Assembly (NCBI RefSeq): GCF_032337115.1
Contig: NZ_JAVXZY010000012.1
Coordinates: 62,001-126,000, forward strand
Source of the DNA: Roseateles_C aquae
Lineage (GTDB): Bacteria; Pseudomonadota; Gammaproteobacteria; Burkholderiales; Burkholderiaceae_C
Length of the DNA: 64,000 bases
Direction: 5' to 3'
Positions 17,849-26,254 of this stretch are shown piece by piece (within the stretch, counting starts at the first letter, position 1; the number at the start of each line of letters is the position of its first letter). The notes under the pieces were generated by a model. It saw only the letters and a program-made list of their open reading frames with translations, searched no databases and was not told the DNA's origin. The position numbers and the translations under genes are program-made.

Positions 17849-19341
17849 AGCGGCCGCCTTCATCCGCGCCGGGCTTTGCCGATAGCGAGCAGGCGCCGCT
17901 GCCCGCGACCGCGGCGCGCCGGCCCTCGCTGCGCTCGCGCCTGCTGCGCCATGTGATGGGTCCGCTGCTGCTGACCTGGGCCCTGGGCAGCGGCGTGGCA
18001 CTGGGCATTTCGTCCTACTTCACCCAGCGCGCCTTTGACCGCTCGATGCTGGACGATGCCCTGCTGCTGGCCGCGCATCTGAAAGGTCAGCAAGGGCAGC
18101 TGCAGCTGCAGATCAGCGACAGCGATCTGCGCACCGTGCTCTATGACCAGAGTGAGCAGGTCTTCTTCACCGTGCTCGATGCGCGGCAGCAGCTCGTCGC
18201 CGGCCATACGGGGCTGCGGCTGCCGGCCCGCTACGACGCGAGCGATGGCGAGGTGCAGTTCGTCGATCTGCGCTTCGAGGGCCGCGATCTGCGCGCCGTC
18301 GTGCTGGCGCGCCAGCAGCCGGCACCGGTGCACATCATCGTTGCCTTGACCACCAGCAGCCGCAAGGCGCTGCTGAACCAGTTGGTGCTGTTCTCGGTGA
18401 TTCCGCAGGCACTGCTGCTGCTGGCTTTGGCGCTCTGGCTGCGCCGCGTGATACGCGACGATCTGCAGCCGCTCAAGCGATTGCGCCAGCAGCTCGGCCA
18501 GCGCGATGCGGCCGATCTCGCGCCACTGCCCGCGGGTCTGCTGGAGCAGGCCGGCAGCCGCGATGTGCAGGGCCTCAGCGAGGCCATTGATGCGCTGCTG
18601 GCGCGGGTGGCGGCCGGCGTGGCGGCGCAGCGTGAATTTGCCGGCAATGTGGCCCACGAGCTGAAGACGCCGCTGGCCGGCGTGCGCGCCGCGGCCGAAT
18701 ATGGGCTCAGCCAGCAGCAGCCGGCGCAGTGGCGCGAGCAGCTGATGGCGGTGCTGCTGAGCCAGCAGCGGGCCAGCCATCTGGTCGATCAGCTGCTGGC
18801 GCTGGCGCTGGCCAACGAGGCCGGCAGCGCGGTGCCGCTGCAGCGATTGCGGCTCGATGAGCTGGTGCGCGAGCTGCTGCTGCGCTATCTGCCGCTGGCC
18901 GACCGGGCCGGCATGGCACTGGGCGCCAGCGGGCTGGACGAGCCGGTCTGGGTGCGCGCCGATCGTGCGCTGCTCGAGGGGCTGCTGGGCAATCTGCTCG
19001 ACAACGCGCTGCGCTATGGCCGCATGGGCGTGGCTGAAGGCGCCGCGCCGCGGGCGCTGCCCAGCCCACTCAGCCCGCTCAGCGTCGACCTGCAGCGGGT
19101 AGCCGGCGAAATCTGGCTCAGCGTCAGCGACCAAGGCCCCGGCATACCGGTGACGCAGCGCCAGGGCCTGATGCACCGCTGGCAGCAGGGCCCGGCCGCC
19201 CACCAGCTCGGCGAGGGCGCCGGCCTGGGCCTGTCCATCGTGCGCCGCTATGCCGATCTGATGCACGCGCGGCTGGTGCTGGACGAAGGCGCCGATGGCC
19301 GCGGCCTGCGCGCCAGCGTCGTTTTCTCGGCGCTGGATTGA
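17845..19341 (+). CDS. sensor histidine kinase, TctE/QseC type
   Basis: A 498-residue kinase starting at a GTG that overlaps the response-regulator stop. Order: Pro/Ala-rich cytoplasmic leader, membrane segment (about 35-57), periplasmic sensor (about 58-175, of the 2CSK-N kind), second membrane segment (about 178-200), HAMP-like linker, then HisKA with H271 in VAHELKTPLAG. The ATPase domain has N box NLLDNALRYG (about 382), DQGPGIP and GLGLSIVRRY (about 460). It should phosphorylate the preceding regulator. Relatives sense tricarboxylates, metals or polymyxin; the ligand here is unknown. Confidence 0.93.
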   Translation: MKRPPSSAPGFADSEQAPLPATAARRPSLRSRLLRHVMGPLLLTWALGSGVALGISSYFTQRAFDRSMLDDALLLAAHLKGQQGQLQLQISDSDLRTVLYDQSEQVFFTVLDARQQLVAGHTGLRLPARYDASDGEVQFVDLRFEGRDLRAVVLARQQPAPVHIIVALTTSSRKALLNQLVLFSVIPQALLLLALALWLRRVIRDDLQPLKRLRQQLGQRDAADLAPLPAGLLEQAGSRDVQGLSEAIDALLARVAAGVAAQREFAGNVAHELKTPLAGVRAAAEYGLSQQQPAQWREQLMAVLLSQQRASHLVDQLLALALANEAGSAVPLQRLRLDELVRELLLRYLPLADRAGMALGASGLDEPVWVRADRALLEGLLGNLLDNALRYGRMGVAEGAAPRALPSPLSPLSVDLQRVAGEIWLSVSDQGPGIPVTQRQGLMHRWQQGPAAHQLGEGAGLGLSIVRRYADLMHARLVLDEGADGRGLRASVVFSALD

Positions 19342-19460
19342 GCGCTGTCATCGAGCCGTCGCCGCCCGCTCAGTGCGTACGCTGTGCGCCTGTATGCCGA
19401 GTTCTGAGTCTGCGCCGGATCGTGGCAGGCGCTACAGTCGCCGCTTGTGTTTGGTTCACC

Positions 19461-20336
19461 ATGAAATTTCCACTCTCTACTCTTCGCCAACGCCAAGCCT
19501 GGGTCAGCCCGGACGAACTGAATGTCGCGCCGGCGCTGCTGGGCCAGCCGCTGGCCACGCCCAAGCGTCGCGGGCTGGCGATGCTGATCGACCTGGCTGT
19601 GATCGGTGTGCTCAGCCCCTTCGGCAACTTCTTCCTGCTGCTGGCCGGTGGGCTGGCCCTGGTGCTGGCCGTGCCGCGCTTGAGCGCCGGCCTGGGTCAG
19701 CGCTGGCGCAAGGCGGGCTGGGTGATCGTCGTGCTCAGTGGCCTGTTGGGCGGTGTGGCCGCCTGGGACGAGTGGCACGGCAGCGGTGCGGTGCGTCGCG
19801 ACAGCGGCAAGCCCGCCAGCGTGGCCCAGGAGGGCGTCAAGGCAGACCCTGCGGCTTCCGAGGCCGAGACCAGCGCTGAGGTCGCCGCCGAGACCGCCGG
19901 CGCAGCCGCCACCGAGGCGCTGGAAGCTCGCGTCGAGCAGTTGGAAGCCGAGCTGAAGGCGGCGCGCAAGCATCGCGGCTTCAATCTGCGCCAGCAGTTG
20001 CATCAAATGGCCGACGACATCGGCACCGGCTTCGGCTGGGCCATCGTCTACTTCTCGCTGCTGCCGGTGCTGTGGCCCGGGCAGACGCTGGGCAAGAGGC
20101 TGATGGGCCTGCAGGTGCGCGAGTTGACCAACAAACCGATGACGGTGCTGCAGGCGCTCAAGCGCTATGGCGGCTATGCCGCCGGCATGGCCACCGGCGG
20201 ACTGGGCTTCATCCAACTGCTCTGGGATCCGAACCGGCAGGCCATCCAGGACAAGACCGCCCATACCGTCGTCATCGATCTGCGCGGCCCGCGCGAGCCG
20301 CGCACCGAACACCCAGAAACCGGAGCCCTGACATGA
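19461..20336 (+). CDS. RDD-family membrane protein
   Basis: A 291-residue protein. The RDD pattern is split: the N-terminal KRRGLAMLIDLAVIGVLSPFGN block (about 36-57) with two or more membrane helices, then a long Ala/Glu-rich coiled-coil-like insert (about 115-170), then LLPVLWPGQTLGKRLMGLQVREL (about 205-225) and a final hydrophobic part. The family is poorly defined; some members are ion antiporters. The ATG at 19461 was chosen because upstream codons lack a family match. Its stop overlaps the next gene start (ATGA). Confidence 0.8.
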   Translation: MKFPLSTLRQRQAWVSPDELNVAPALLGQPLATPKRRGLAMLIDLAVIGVLSPFGNFFLLLAGGLALVLAVPRLSAGLGQRWRKAGWVIVVLSGLLGGVAAWDEWHGSGAVRRDSGKPASVAQEGVKADPAASEAETSAEVAAETAGAAATEALEARVEQLEAELKAARKHRGFNLRQQLHQMADDIGTGFGWAIVYFSLLPVLWPGQTLGKRLMGLQVRELTNKPMTVLQALKRYGGYAAGMATGGLGFIQLLWDPNRQAIQDKTAHTVVIDLRGPREPRTEHPETGALT

Positions 20337-21313
20337 AGCTGCCACGCCGCCTGCTGGCCACTGTGCTTTCCGCCGTCGCGCTCGGCGCGGCCCAGGCCGC
20401 GCCCTTCGAATTCATCGCCATCGGCGACATGCCCTACGGCGCCCGCGAGCAGGCCTACCCGGCCTATGCGCAGCTGATCAAACAGATCAATGCCGTGCAG
20501 CCGAGCTTCACCATTCATGTCGGCGATTTCAAGAGTGGCGGCTCGCCTTGCAGCGATGAGGAGTTCGGCAATCAGCTGAACTTCTTCAACAGCTTTGCCG
20601 GCGCGCTGGTCTACACCCCGGGCGACAACGAATGGACCGACTGCCACCGCCCCAAGGCCGGGGGCTACGACCCGCTTGAACGCCTGGCCAAGCTGCGCGA
20701 GATGTTCTTCGCCACGCCACGCACGCTGGGCGCCAAACCCTTGGCGGTGGAACGCCAGAGTGAGCTGCAGCCGGCCTACGCGCTGTACCGCGAAAACCTG
20801 CGCTTCGAGCGCGAGGGCGTCTTGTTCGTGACCCTGCATGTGATCGGCTCGAACAACAATTTCGAGGCCCGCGACATCAAGGCGGTGCAGGAATTCTTCG
20901 CCCGCGACGAGGCCAACCGGGCCTGGGTACGCGCCGCCTTTGACCGCGCCCGCGCCATCAATGCCCGCGCCGTGGTGCTGGCCATGCAGGCCGATCCGCT
21001 GGAGAGCCGCAGCGCCTGGACCGACTGGCCCACGCACAGCGGCTTCAGCAGCCTGTTCGAGGGCACGCTGCTGCCGGCCGCGCAGGCCTGGGGCAAGCCG
21101 GTGCTGCTGGTCCATGGCGACAGCCACCGCTTCACCATCGACCGGCCCTTCAAGGCCGTCGACGGGCCGGACAAGGGTCAGGTCTTGCGCAATCTACTGC
21201 GCCTGCAGGTCTTCGGCGAGCAGGAGATACATGCAGTGCGCGTCAGCGTCGATCCCGAGGCCGACGATCCTTTCGGCTTCAAGCCGCTGTTCAATCCGCT
21301 GTCGCCGCGCTGA
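20333..21313 (+). CDS. exported metallophosphoesterase-like protein
   Basis: A 326-residue protein with a signal peptide (about 1-22) and calcineurin-like phosphoesterase motifs: FIAIGDMPYG, HVGDFKSGG, TPGDNEW (in place of GNHE) and LVHGDSHRF (in place of GHxH). The metal ligands are therefore largely conserved, but the substitutions suggest a specialised subgroup. It would act in the periplasm or outside. It is translationally coupled to the RDD gene, and its 3-prime end overlaps the convergent acetyltransferase gene by 23 bases. Confidence 0.8.
   Translation: MKLPRRLLATVLSAVALGAAQAAPFEFIAIGDMPYGAREQAYPAYAQLIKQINAVQPSFTIHVGDFKSGGSPCSDEEFGNQLNFFNSFAGALVYTPGDNEWTDCHRPKAGGYDPLERLAKLREMFFATPRTLGAKPLAVERQSELQPAYALYRENLRFEREGVLFVTLHVIGSNNNFEARDIKAVQEFFARDEANRAWVRAAFDRARAINARAVVLAMQADPLESRSAWTDWPTHSGFSSLFEGTLLPAAQAWGKPVLLVHGDSHRFTIDRPFKAVDGPDKGQVLRNLLRLQVFGEQEIHAVRVSVDPEADDPFGFKPLFNPLSPR
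21175..21188 (+). repeat. 14-nt recurring word, copy 3
   Basis: Exact GGGTCAGGTCTTGC inside the phosphoesterase gene, read as Gly-Gln-Val-Leu with codons GGT CAG GTC TTG. Confidence 0.7.
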
Positions 21314-21827
21314 GCGCCAGCCGGTAGCGCGCGCCATTGCGGCTGACGCCGGCAATCTCGGCCAGCGCGGTCATTCGCTCGACGCAGACGAACCCCGCCT
21401 TCTCCAGCACCCGCGCCGAGGCCGGGTTGCCTTCGGCGACCAGCGCCTCCAGCGTCTGCAGCCCCCAGTGAGCGCGGGCCAGCGCGATCAGCTGCGCCAG
21501 CCCGGCGCTGGCCGCACCGCGGCCCGCCGCCTGCTGAGCGATGCGGTAGCCCACTTCGGCCCGGCCGGCCTCGATGTCCTTCAGATTGACACGGCCGACG
21601 ATGGCGCCGCGTCGGTCCAGCAGCAGATTGGGGTGATAGCGACCGGCCCGGTGCTCCGCCAGCGCCTGATCGATATGGGCTTGCACGGCGTCGTGGCTGT
21701 AGAAGGCGGCACCGCGCGGTGCGACATGGCGCTCGAACCACTCGCGGTTGGCCAGCTCGAACTGCAGCAGCGCTGCGGTGTCATCGGCTTGCAGGGTTCG
21801 TAGAAGAAAGGGGCTGTGCGTGCTCAT
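21291..21827 (-). CDS. GNAT-family N-acetyltransferase, RimJ/RimL type
   Basis: A 178-residue protein with the RimJ/RimL-type acetyltransferase pattern: N-terminal FLLRTLQADDTAALLQF, the strand GRVNLKDIEAGRAEVGYRI, the acetyl-CoA loop AQQAAGRGAA (about 108-117), and NPASARVLEKAGF near the C-terminus. It may acetylate the N-terminus of a protein or a small amine; the substrate is not readable. It starts four bases after the MFS transporter stop and is probably co-transcribed with it. Confidence 0.88.
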   Translation of the reverse strand: MSTHSPFLLRTLQADDTAALLQFELANREWFERHVAPRGAAFYSHDAVQAHIDQALAEHRAGRYHPNLLLDRRGAIVGRVNLKDIEAGRAEVGYRIAQQAAGRGAASAGLAQLIALARAHWGLQTLEALVAEGNPASARVLEKAGFVCVERMTALAEIAGVSRNGARYRLALSAATAD

Positions 21828-21831
21828 CGAA

Positions 21832-23070
21832 TCAAGCGGTGACGGTAGGGGGTTTCAGGGGGCGGGCGCGAGTCAAGGGGCTTGAGCCCGAGGCGGCCAT
21901 GGCGATGAGGGCGATCGCAGCGAGTACCAGCGTGTTGATGGCGCCAGCGCGCTCGGCCAGCAGGCCCCAGCCCAGGCTGCCCAGGGTCTGCCCTGCCGCC
22001 ACCGCCATCAGGTAGAGCGCCAGCGTGCGGGCGCGTAGGCGTTCGCCAAATGCGGCCTGGGCCTGGGCATTGGCCGCGCTGACGATGATGGCCCAGGCCA
22101 TGCCCGCGGCGACCATGCAGGCCAGGCGCAGCGGCAGGCTGGGCGCCAGCACCAGGCCCAGCAGCGCCAGCCCATACAGCAGCAGCGCCAGCCCAGGCAG
22201 CGTCGATGGCACGCGCCACTGGCGCCGCAATGCGGGCAGTGTCAGCCCGACCAGCACCGCGCCGCTGCCCATGGCGAGCTGCAGGCTGCCCAGCAGTCCG
22301 GCCCGGCCGTGCAGCACGTCGCGCACCAGCAGCGGCAAGAGGCTGGGCAAGGCGCTGCAGGCCGCAAAGACCGGCAGGCTGCAGCCGAGCAACTGTCGGT
22401 AGCTGGCATCGCTCCAGGCCGTGCGCAGGCCGCTGCCCAGTGCCCGCACCAGGCGTTGGGCCGAGGGGCCCGGCCGGCCGCTCAGGCGCCGCGCGCGCCA
22501 GCAGCAGGCCAGCATCGGCAGGCTCAGCAGTGCATGCAGGAGGTAGAGCCAGGCCGCGCCGCGGCTGCTGCCCAGGTGGCCAAGCAGCAGCGCGCCGATG
22601 GCCGGCCCGAGCAAGGCTGCCGCATTGAAGCTGAGGTTGTTCAGCAAGGCCAGCTCAGGCAGCTCCTCGGCCTCGACCTGGCCGGCCACGCAGGCCTGCC
22701 AAACGGGCAGCAGCAGGGCGGTGGCGATGCCGCTGCAGGCGCTGAGCATCAACAGGCCGCTGACAGGCAGTGCCAGCTGCAGCGCGGCCAGGCCGACCAG
22801 CAGCGCCAGCAAGGCGATGCCGCCATGCACCCAGAACAGCAGCGTGGCCCGATCCAGCAAATCGGCGAGCACACCGGCCGGCAGCGTCAGCAGCAATAGG
22901 GGCGCGCTGGCCAAGGTCTGCACCAGCGCGATGTCCAGCGCGGCCGGCGAGCTGCTGGCCATCAGCCAGACAGTGGCAAAGCCCTGCAGAGCAGCGCCCA
23001 GATTGCACCAGAGCTTGGCCAGGTAGAAGCGGCGAAAGGCTGGCCGGCTGAGCGGCCCGGTACTGAGCAT
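21832..23070 (-). CDS. MFS transporter (EntS/MFS_3-like exporter)
   Basis: A 412-residue integral membrane protein with about 12 hydrophobic segments. The N-terminal RRFYLAKLWCNLGAALQGFATVWLM and the loop LADLLDRATLLFW resemble the MFS_3 group, which includes the enterobactin exporter EntS and drug exporters. Substrate unknown. It is divergent from the citrate-synthase-like gene, with a 19-bp palindrome in the shared promoter region, and a GNAT acetyltransferase follows in the same operon. Efflux of a small molecule modified by the acetyltransferase is one possibility. Confidence 0.88.
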   Translation of the reverse strand: MLSTGPLSRPAFRRFYLAKLWCNLGAALQGFATVWLMASSSPAALDIALVQTLASAPLLLLTLPAGVLADLLDRATLLFWVHGGIALLALLVGLAALQLALPVSGLLMLSACSGIATALLLPVWQACVAGQVEAEELPELALLNNLSFNAAALLGPAIGALLLGHLGSSRGAAWLYLLHALLSLPMLACCWRARRLSGRPGPSAQRLVRALGSGLRTAWSDASYRQLLGCSLPVFAACSALPSLLPLLVRDVLHGRAGLLGSLQLAMGSGAVLVGLTLPALRRQWRVPSTLPGLALLLYGLALLGLVLAPSLPLRLACMVAAGMAWAIIVSAANAQAQAAFGERLRARTLALYLMAVAAGQTLGSLGWGLLAERAGAINTLVLAAIALIAMAASGSSPLTRARPLKPPTVTA

Positions 23071-23134
23071 GGCTGCTGTCTCGTGAGGTGAAAGGGCTGC
23101 CGCAGTCTAGGAAGCGGGCCTTGTCAGCGTCAAT

Positions 23135-23153
23135 CTTGATTCGGCGAATCAAG
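23135..23153. promoter_or_regulatory. perfect palindromic operator candidate
   Basis: CTTGATTCGGCGAATCAAG has 9-bp perfect arms around one central base. It lies 65 bases before the MFS start and 59 before the citrate-synthase-like start. Its AT-rich arms stand out from the flanks. It is a likely repressor or activator site; the helix-turn-helix of the neighbouring gene is an obvious candidate binder. Confidence 0.6.
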
Positions 23154-23211
23154 TGGCGGCGTCGGCACGCGGCCGATGCAGGCGGTGCCGCGCAGCACCG
23201 ACAATCGGGCC

Positions 23212-24435
23212 ATGGATGGGTCAGCCAGTCACTCCAACACGCCACTGCCGGAGCGGCTGTCGGCCCGCGCTGCGGCCGAGATTCTGGGCGTCAGCCTGGC
23301 CACGCTCTATGCCTATGTCAGCCGCGGTTTGCTGGAGGCCAGTGCGCCGGGCGCCGGGCGTCGCAAGAGCTACGGGCGCGATCAGGTCTTGCAGCTGGCC
23401 GCGCGCCGTGCCGATGCCAAGCGCGCCGGCCATGTGGCCACGGCGGCGATGAGCTGGGGGATGCCGGTGCTGGAGACCTCGGTCTCGGGCATCGTCAACG
23501 GGCAGCTGCGCTACCGAGGCCGTGATCCGCTGCAGCTGGCCGAGCGCGCCAGCCTGGAGCAGACCGCAGCCCTGCTCTGGGGGCTGCCGCCGCAGGCCAA
23601 TGCCTTCGAACGCTGGCTGCCATGCTGGCCGCAGGCCCAGCTGATGCCCGTACTGCAGGCCCTGAGCGAACAGCCACCACTGGAGCGCGCCAAGGCCATG
23701 CTGCCGCTCTATGCGGCGCTGACCGAGGCGAGCGCCTGCAGCGATGAGCCACTTGCGCAGGCTGTCGATCTGATGCGGGTGTTGGCCGCGCTGCTGCTGG
23801 CGCGGCCGCCCTCCTTGCAGCCGCTGCACCTGCAGGTGGCGCAGGCCTGGGGGCTGGGTGAGCTTGATGCAGAACTGATCCGCGCTGCCTTGGTGCTGCT
23901 GGCCGACCATGAACTCAATGCCTCGACCTTCGCACTGCGCTGCGTGGCTGCCACCGGCGCCAGCCTGGCGGCGTCGTTGGGCGCCGCATTGGCCGCCTTG
24001 AGCGGGCCGCAGCATGGCGGCGGCAGCCTGGCGGTTCGCCAGCTGCTGGACTCGGCCCTGGCCCGCTTGGATCCATCGCAGGCCCTGGCCGACCATGGCG
24101 ACGCGCTGCCGGGCTTGGGCCATCCTCTCTACGCTGATGGCGATCCACGCGGCCGCTTGCTGTTGACGCTGCTGGCGCGCACCAGCGGAACCTGTCTGCG
24201 AAGCCAGCGGGTGCTGGCGATCGGGCAAGCAGCTGCGTCGCGCAGTGGCAGGGCACCGAATGCCGATTGGGCCCTGGGAGCGCTCGGCGCTGCGCGGCGC
24301 TGGCCGCTGCACGCCGGCAGCGTGCTGTTTGCGCTCGGCCGTTCGGCAGGCTGGATTGCTCATGCGCGCGAGCAGCAGGCGCAGGGCTCGCTGATCAGGC
24401 CGCGAGCCCGCTACATCGGGCCGCTAGGCGCCTGA
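23212..24435 (+). CDS. citrate-synthase-family protein with N-terminal helix-turn-helix
   Basis: A 407-residue protein. Residues about 17-65 form a MerR-like helix-turn-helix (LSARAAAEILGVSLATLYAY, then SRGLLEA and GRRKSYGRDQVLQL). The rest is a citrate synthase fold: VSGIVNGQLRYRGRDPLQL, LSGPQHGG with H268, LPGLGHPLY with H304, and NADWALG with D352, matching the His/His/Asp triad. The catalytic set is present, so it may condense an acyl-CoA with oxaloacetate, or use the fold as a ligand sensor for DNA binding. Fusions of this kind are known in proteobacterial genomes, but I know of no firm function. Confidence 0.85.
   Translation: MDGSASHSNTPLPERLSARAAAEILGVSLATLYAYVSRGLLEASAPGAGRRKSYGRDQVLQLAARRADAKRAGHVATAAMSWGMPVLETSVSGIVNGQLRYRGRDPLQLAERASLEQTAALLWGLPPQANAFERWLPCWPQAQLMPVLQALSEQPPLERAKAMLPLYAALTEASACSDEPLAQAVDLMRVLAALLLARPPSLQPLHLQVAQAWGLGELDAELIRAALVLLADHELNASTFALRCVAATGASLAASLGAALAALSGPQHGGGSLAVRQLLDSALARLDPSQALADHGDALPGLGHPLYADGDPRGRLLLTLLARTSGTCLRSQRVLAIGQAAASRSGRAPNADWALGALGAARRWPLHAGSVLFALGRSAGWIAHAREQQAQGSLIRPRARYIGPLGA
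23379..23392 (+). repeat. diverged copy of the 14-nt word (12 of 14)
   Basis: CGATCAGGTCTTGC within the helix-turn-helix region of the citrate-synthase-like gene. It could be chance. Confidence 0.3.
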
Positions 24436-24537
24436 GGACTTGTCGGCGTCAAGGCCGCCTTGCTTCCGCAGCACGGCCAGCGCCCGGTCATGGGCGGCCA
24501 GCATGCAGGCATTGGCCCGTCGCGTTGGACTTGCCAT
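24424..24537 (-). CDS. possible small ORF, 37 residues
   Basis: A short frame on the minus strand overlaps the last 12 bases of the citrate-synthase-like gene. GGGAG stands six bases before its ATG, and its codons follow the GC-rich third-position pattern of real genes here. The predicted peptide has a helical, Ala/Leu/Arg-rich stretch (ACMLAAHDRALAVLRKQGG). I do not recognise it. It could equally be chance in a 215-base gap. Confidence 0.3.
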   Translation of the reverse strand: MASPTRRANACMLAAHDRALAVLRKQGGLDADKSSGA

Positions 24538-24650
24538 GCGCGGCTCCCGTGATTCGCGCACAAGCATATGCATGCATCGTCGTTCACGCCGTGCGCGTCG
24601 GGCCCTAGCCTTCGTTCCCATCACAGCAGCCAGCAGGAGGGCGAGTCATC

Positions 24651-25970
24651 ATGAGCCAGAACGAGCAGAACCATCAGGCCAATTGGCGTTTTGAGACGCG
24701 ATCGGTGCATGCCGGCTACCGGCCCGATCCAACCACCCGGGCGGTTGCCGTGCCGATCTACCAGACCGTCGCCTACGCCTTCGACAGCGCCCAGCACGCG
24801 GCCGACCTGTTCGATCTGAAGGCCGCCGGGCCGATCTACACCCGCATCAACAACCCGACCAATGAGGTGCTGGAGCAGCGCCTGGCCGCGCTGGAAGGCG
24901 GCATCGGCGCGCTGGCGCTGGCCTCGGGCCAGGCGGCCGTCACCTATGCCATCCTGACCATTGCCGAGGCCGGCGACAACATCGTGTCGTCCAGCGCGCT
25001 GTACGGCGGCACCTACAACCTGTTTGCGCACACGCTGCCGCAGTACGGCATCGAGACCCGCTTTGCCGACTACCGCCGGCCGGAGAGCTTCGAGGCGCTG
25101 ATCGATGAGCGCACCAAGGCCATCTTTGTAGAGGCACTGGGCAATCCGCAGGGCAATGTCACCGATATCGCCCGCTTTGCCGAGTTGGCGCATCGCCATG
25201 GCCTGCCGCTGATTGTTGACAACACCGTGCCCAGCCCGGTGCTGAGCCGGCCGATCGAGCATGGCGCCGATATCGTCGTGCATTCGCTGACCAAATACCT
25301 GGGCGGCCACGGTGCGGCCGTTGGCGGCGCCATCATCGACGCCGGCAGCTTCCCCTGGGCCGATCACAAGGCCCGCTTCAAGCGCCTGAATGCGCCCGAT
25401 GTCAGCTACCACGGCGTCGTCTACACCGAGGCGGCCGGCGCGGCGGCCTACATCACCCGGGCCCGCGTGGTGCCGCTGCGCAATACCGGCGCGGCGCTGT
25501 CGCCCTTCAATGCCTTCCTGATTTTGCAGGGCATTGAAACGGTGGCGCTGCGCGTCGAGCGCATCAGTGACAACGCGCAGAAGGTGGCCGAGCATTTGAA
25601 GGGTCATGCCAAGGTGGGCTGGGTCAACTACGCCGGCCTGCCCGAGCATCCCGACCATGGCTTGGTCAAGAAATACCTGAGCGGCAAGGCCTCGGGCGTG
25701 CTGACCTTCGGCCTCAAGCCCGGCGCGGGCCAGAGTGGCCGTGAGGCCGGTGCCAAGTTCCTGGACGCACTGCGGCTGTTCACCCGTCTGGTCAATATCG
25801 GCGATGCAAAGTCGCTGGCCACCCATCCGGCCTCGACCACCCACCGCCAGCTTTCGCCGGCCGAGCTGGACCAGGCCGGTGTTGGCGAAGACACGGTGCG
25901 CCTGTCCATCGGCATCGAACATATCGACGATCTGCTGGCCGATCTGGACCAGGCGCTGGCCCAGGTTTGA
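24651..25970 (+). CDS. metY: O-acetylhomoserine sulfhydrylase
   Basis: A 439-residue PLP enzyme of the O-acetylhomoserine aminocarboxypropyltransferase class, longer than gamma-synthases, with YTRINNPTNEVLEQRLAALEGG-type block, VSSSALYGGTYNLF and the cofactor lysine K215 in VHSLTKYLGGHG. It uses sulfide and O-acetylhomoserine to make homocysteine in the cytoplasm, linking sulfate assimilation with methionine. A strong CAGGAGGG ribosome-binding site precedes the ATG. No SAM riboswitch fold is evident upstream. It lies just before the sulfate transport operon, separated by a hairpin and a promoter. Confidence 0.93.
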   Translation: MSQNEQNHQANWRFETRSVHAGYRPDPTTRAVAVPIYQTVAYAFDSAQHAADLFDLKAAGPIYTRINNPTNEVLEQRLAALEGGIGALALASGQAAVTYAILTIAEAGDNIVSSSALYGGTYNLFAHTLPQYGIETRFADYRRPESFEALIDERTKAIFVEALGNPQGNVTDIARFAELAHRHGLPLIVDNTVPSPVLSRPIEHGADIVVHSLTKYLGGHGAAVGGAIIDAGSFPWADHKARFKRLNAPDVSYHGVVYTEAAGAAAYITRARVVPLRNTGAALSPFNAFLILQGIETVALRVERISDNAQKVAEHLKGHAKVGWVNYAGLPEHPDHGLVKKYLSGKASGVLTFGLKPGAGQSGREAGAKFLDALRLFTRLVNIGDAKSLATHPASTTHRQLSPAELDQAGVGEDTVRLSIGIEHIDDLLADLDQALAQV

Positions 25971-25991
25971 GCGGCGATCAGCTTGTCATTC

Positions 25992-26016
25992 GCGCCGAAG
26001 CCTGCGGCTTCGGCGC
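25992..26016 (+). terminator. hairpin after metY
   Basis: A perfect 11-bp stem GCGCCGAAGCC/GGCTTCGGCGC with loop TGC, 22 bases after the stop. No T-run follows, so it may act as an RNA-stabilising hairpin rather than an intrinsic terminator. Confidence 0.4.
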
Positions 26017-26143
26017 CTACCGTCCAGTCTGTGGTGGGTGTGCCCAATGGGGTGTCATAGGGGTATGGCGGGTGGCATACCCACCACGGGGCTGGACCTT
26101 TGGGCCAGGCAGAAGCGGCTTCAACCTGGCTTATCAGCCCTCC

Positions 26144-26230
26144 GAATAAGCATTTTCTGGATAAGCAAATACAAAAACTATCGTTCCTCGAATAAGCAAG
26201 TCTTGGCATTCTGCGGACTCTGTCTAAAAA
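26144..26230 (+). promoter_or_regulatory. promoter of the sulfate transport operon with three TAAGCA elements
   Basis: GAATAAGCATTT (26144-26155), GGATAAGCAAAT (26159-26170) and CGAATAAGCAAG (26189-26200) are three direct repeats in an unusually AT-rich stretch. TCGTTCCTCGAATAAG adds a partial dyad. TGTCTAAA at about 26221 may be the -10 box. Multiple sites upstream of sbp-cysTWA fit activation by a CysB-family protein; the cysB gene is in this operon. The binder is inferred. Confidence 0.6.
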
Positions 26231-26254
26231 CCGCGGCCAACGCTCGAGAAACGC

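Noticed and set aside
24436..24650. SAM riboswitch before metY
   Set aside because: I looked for the conserved SAM-I/II core sequences and found none.
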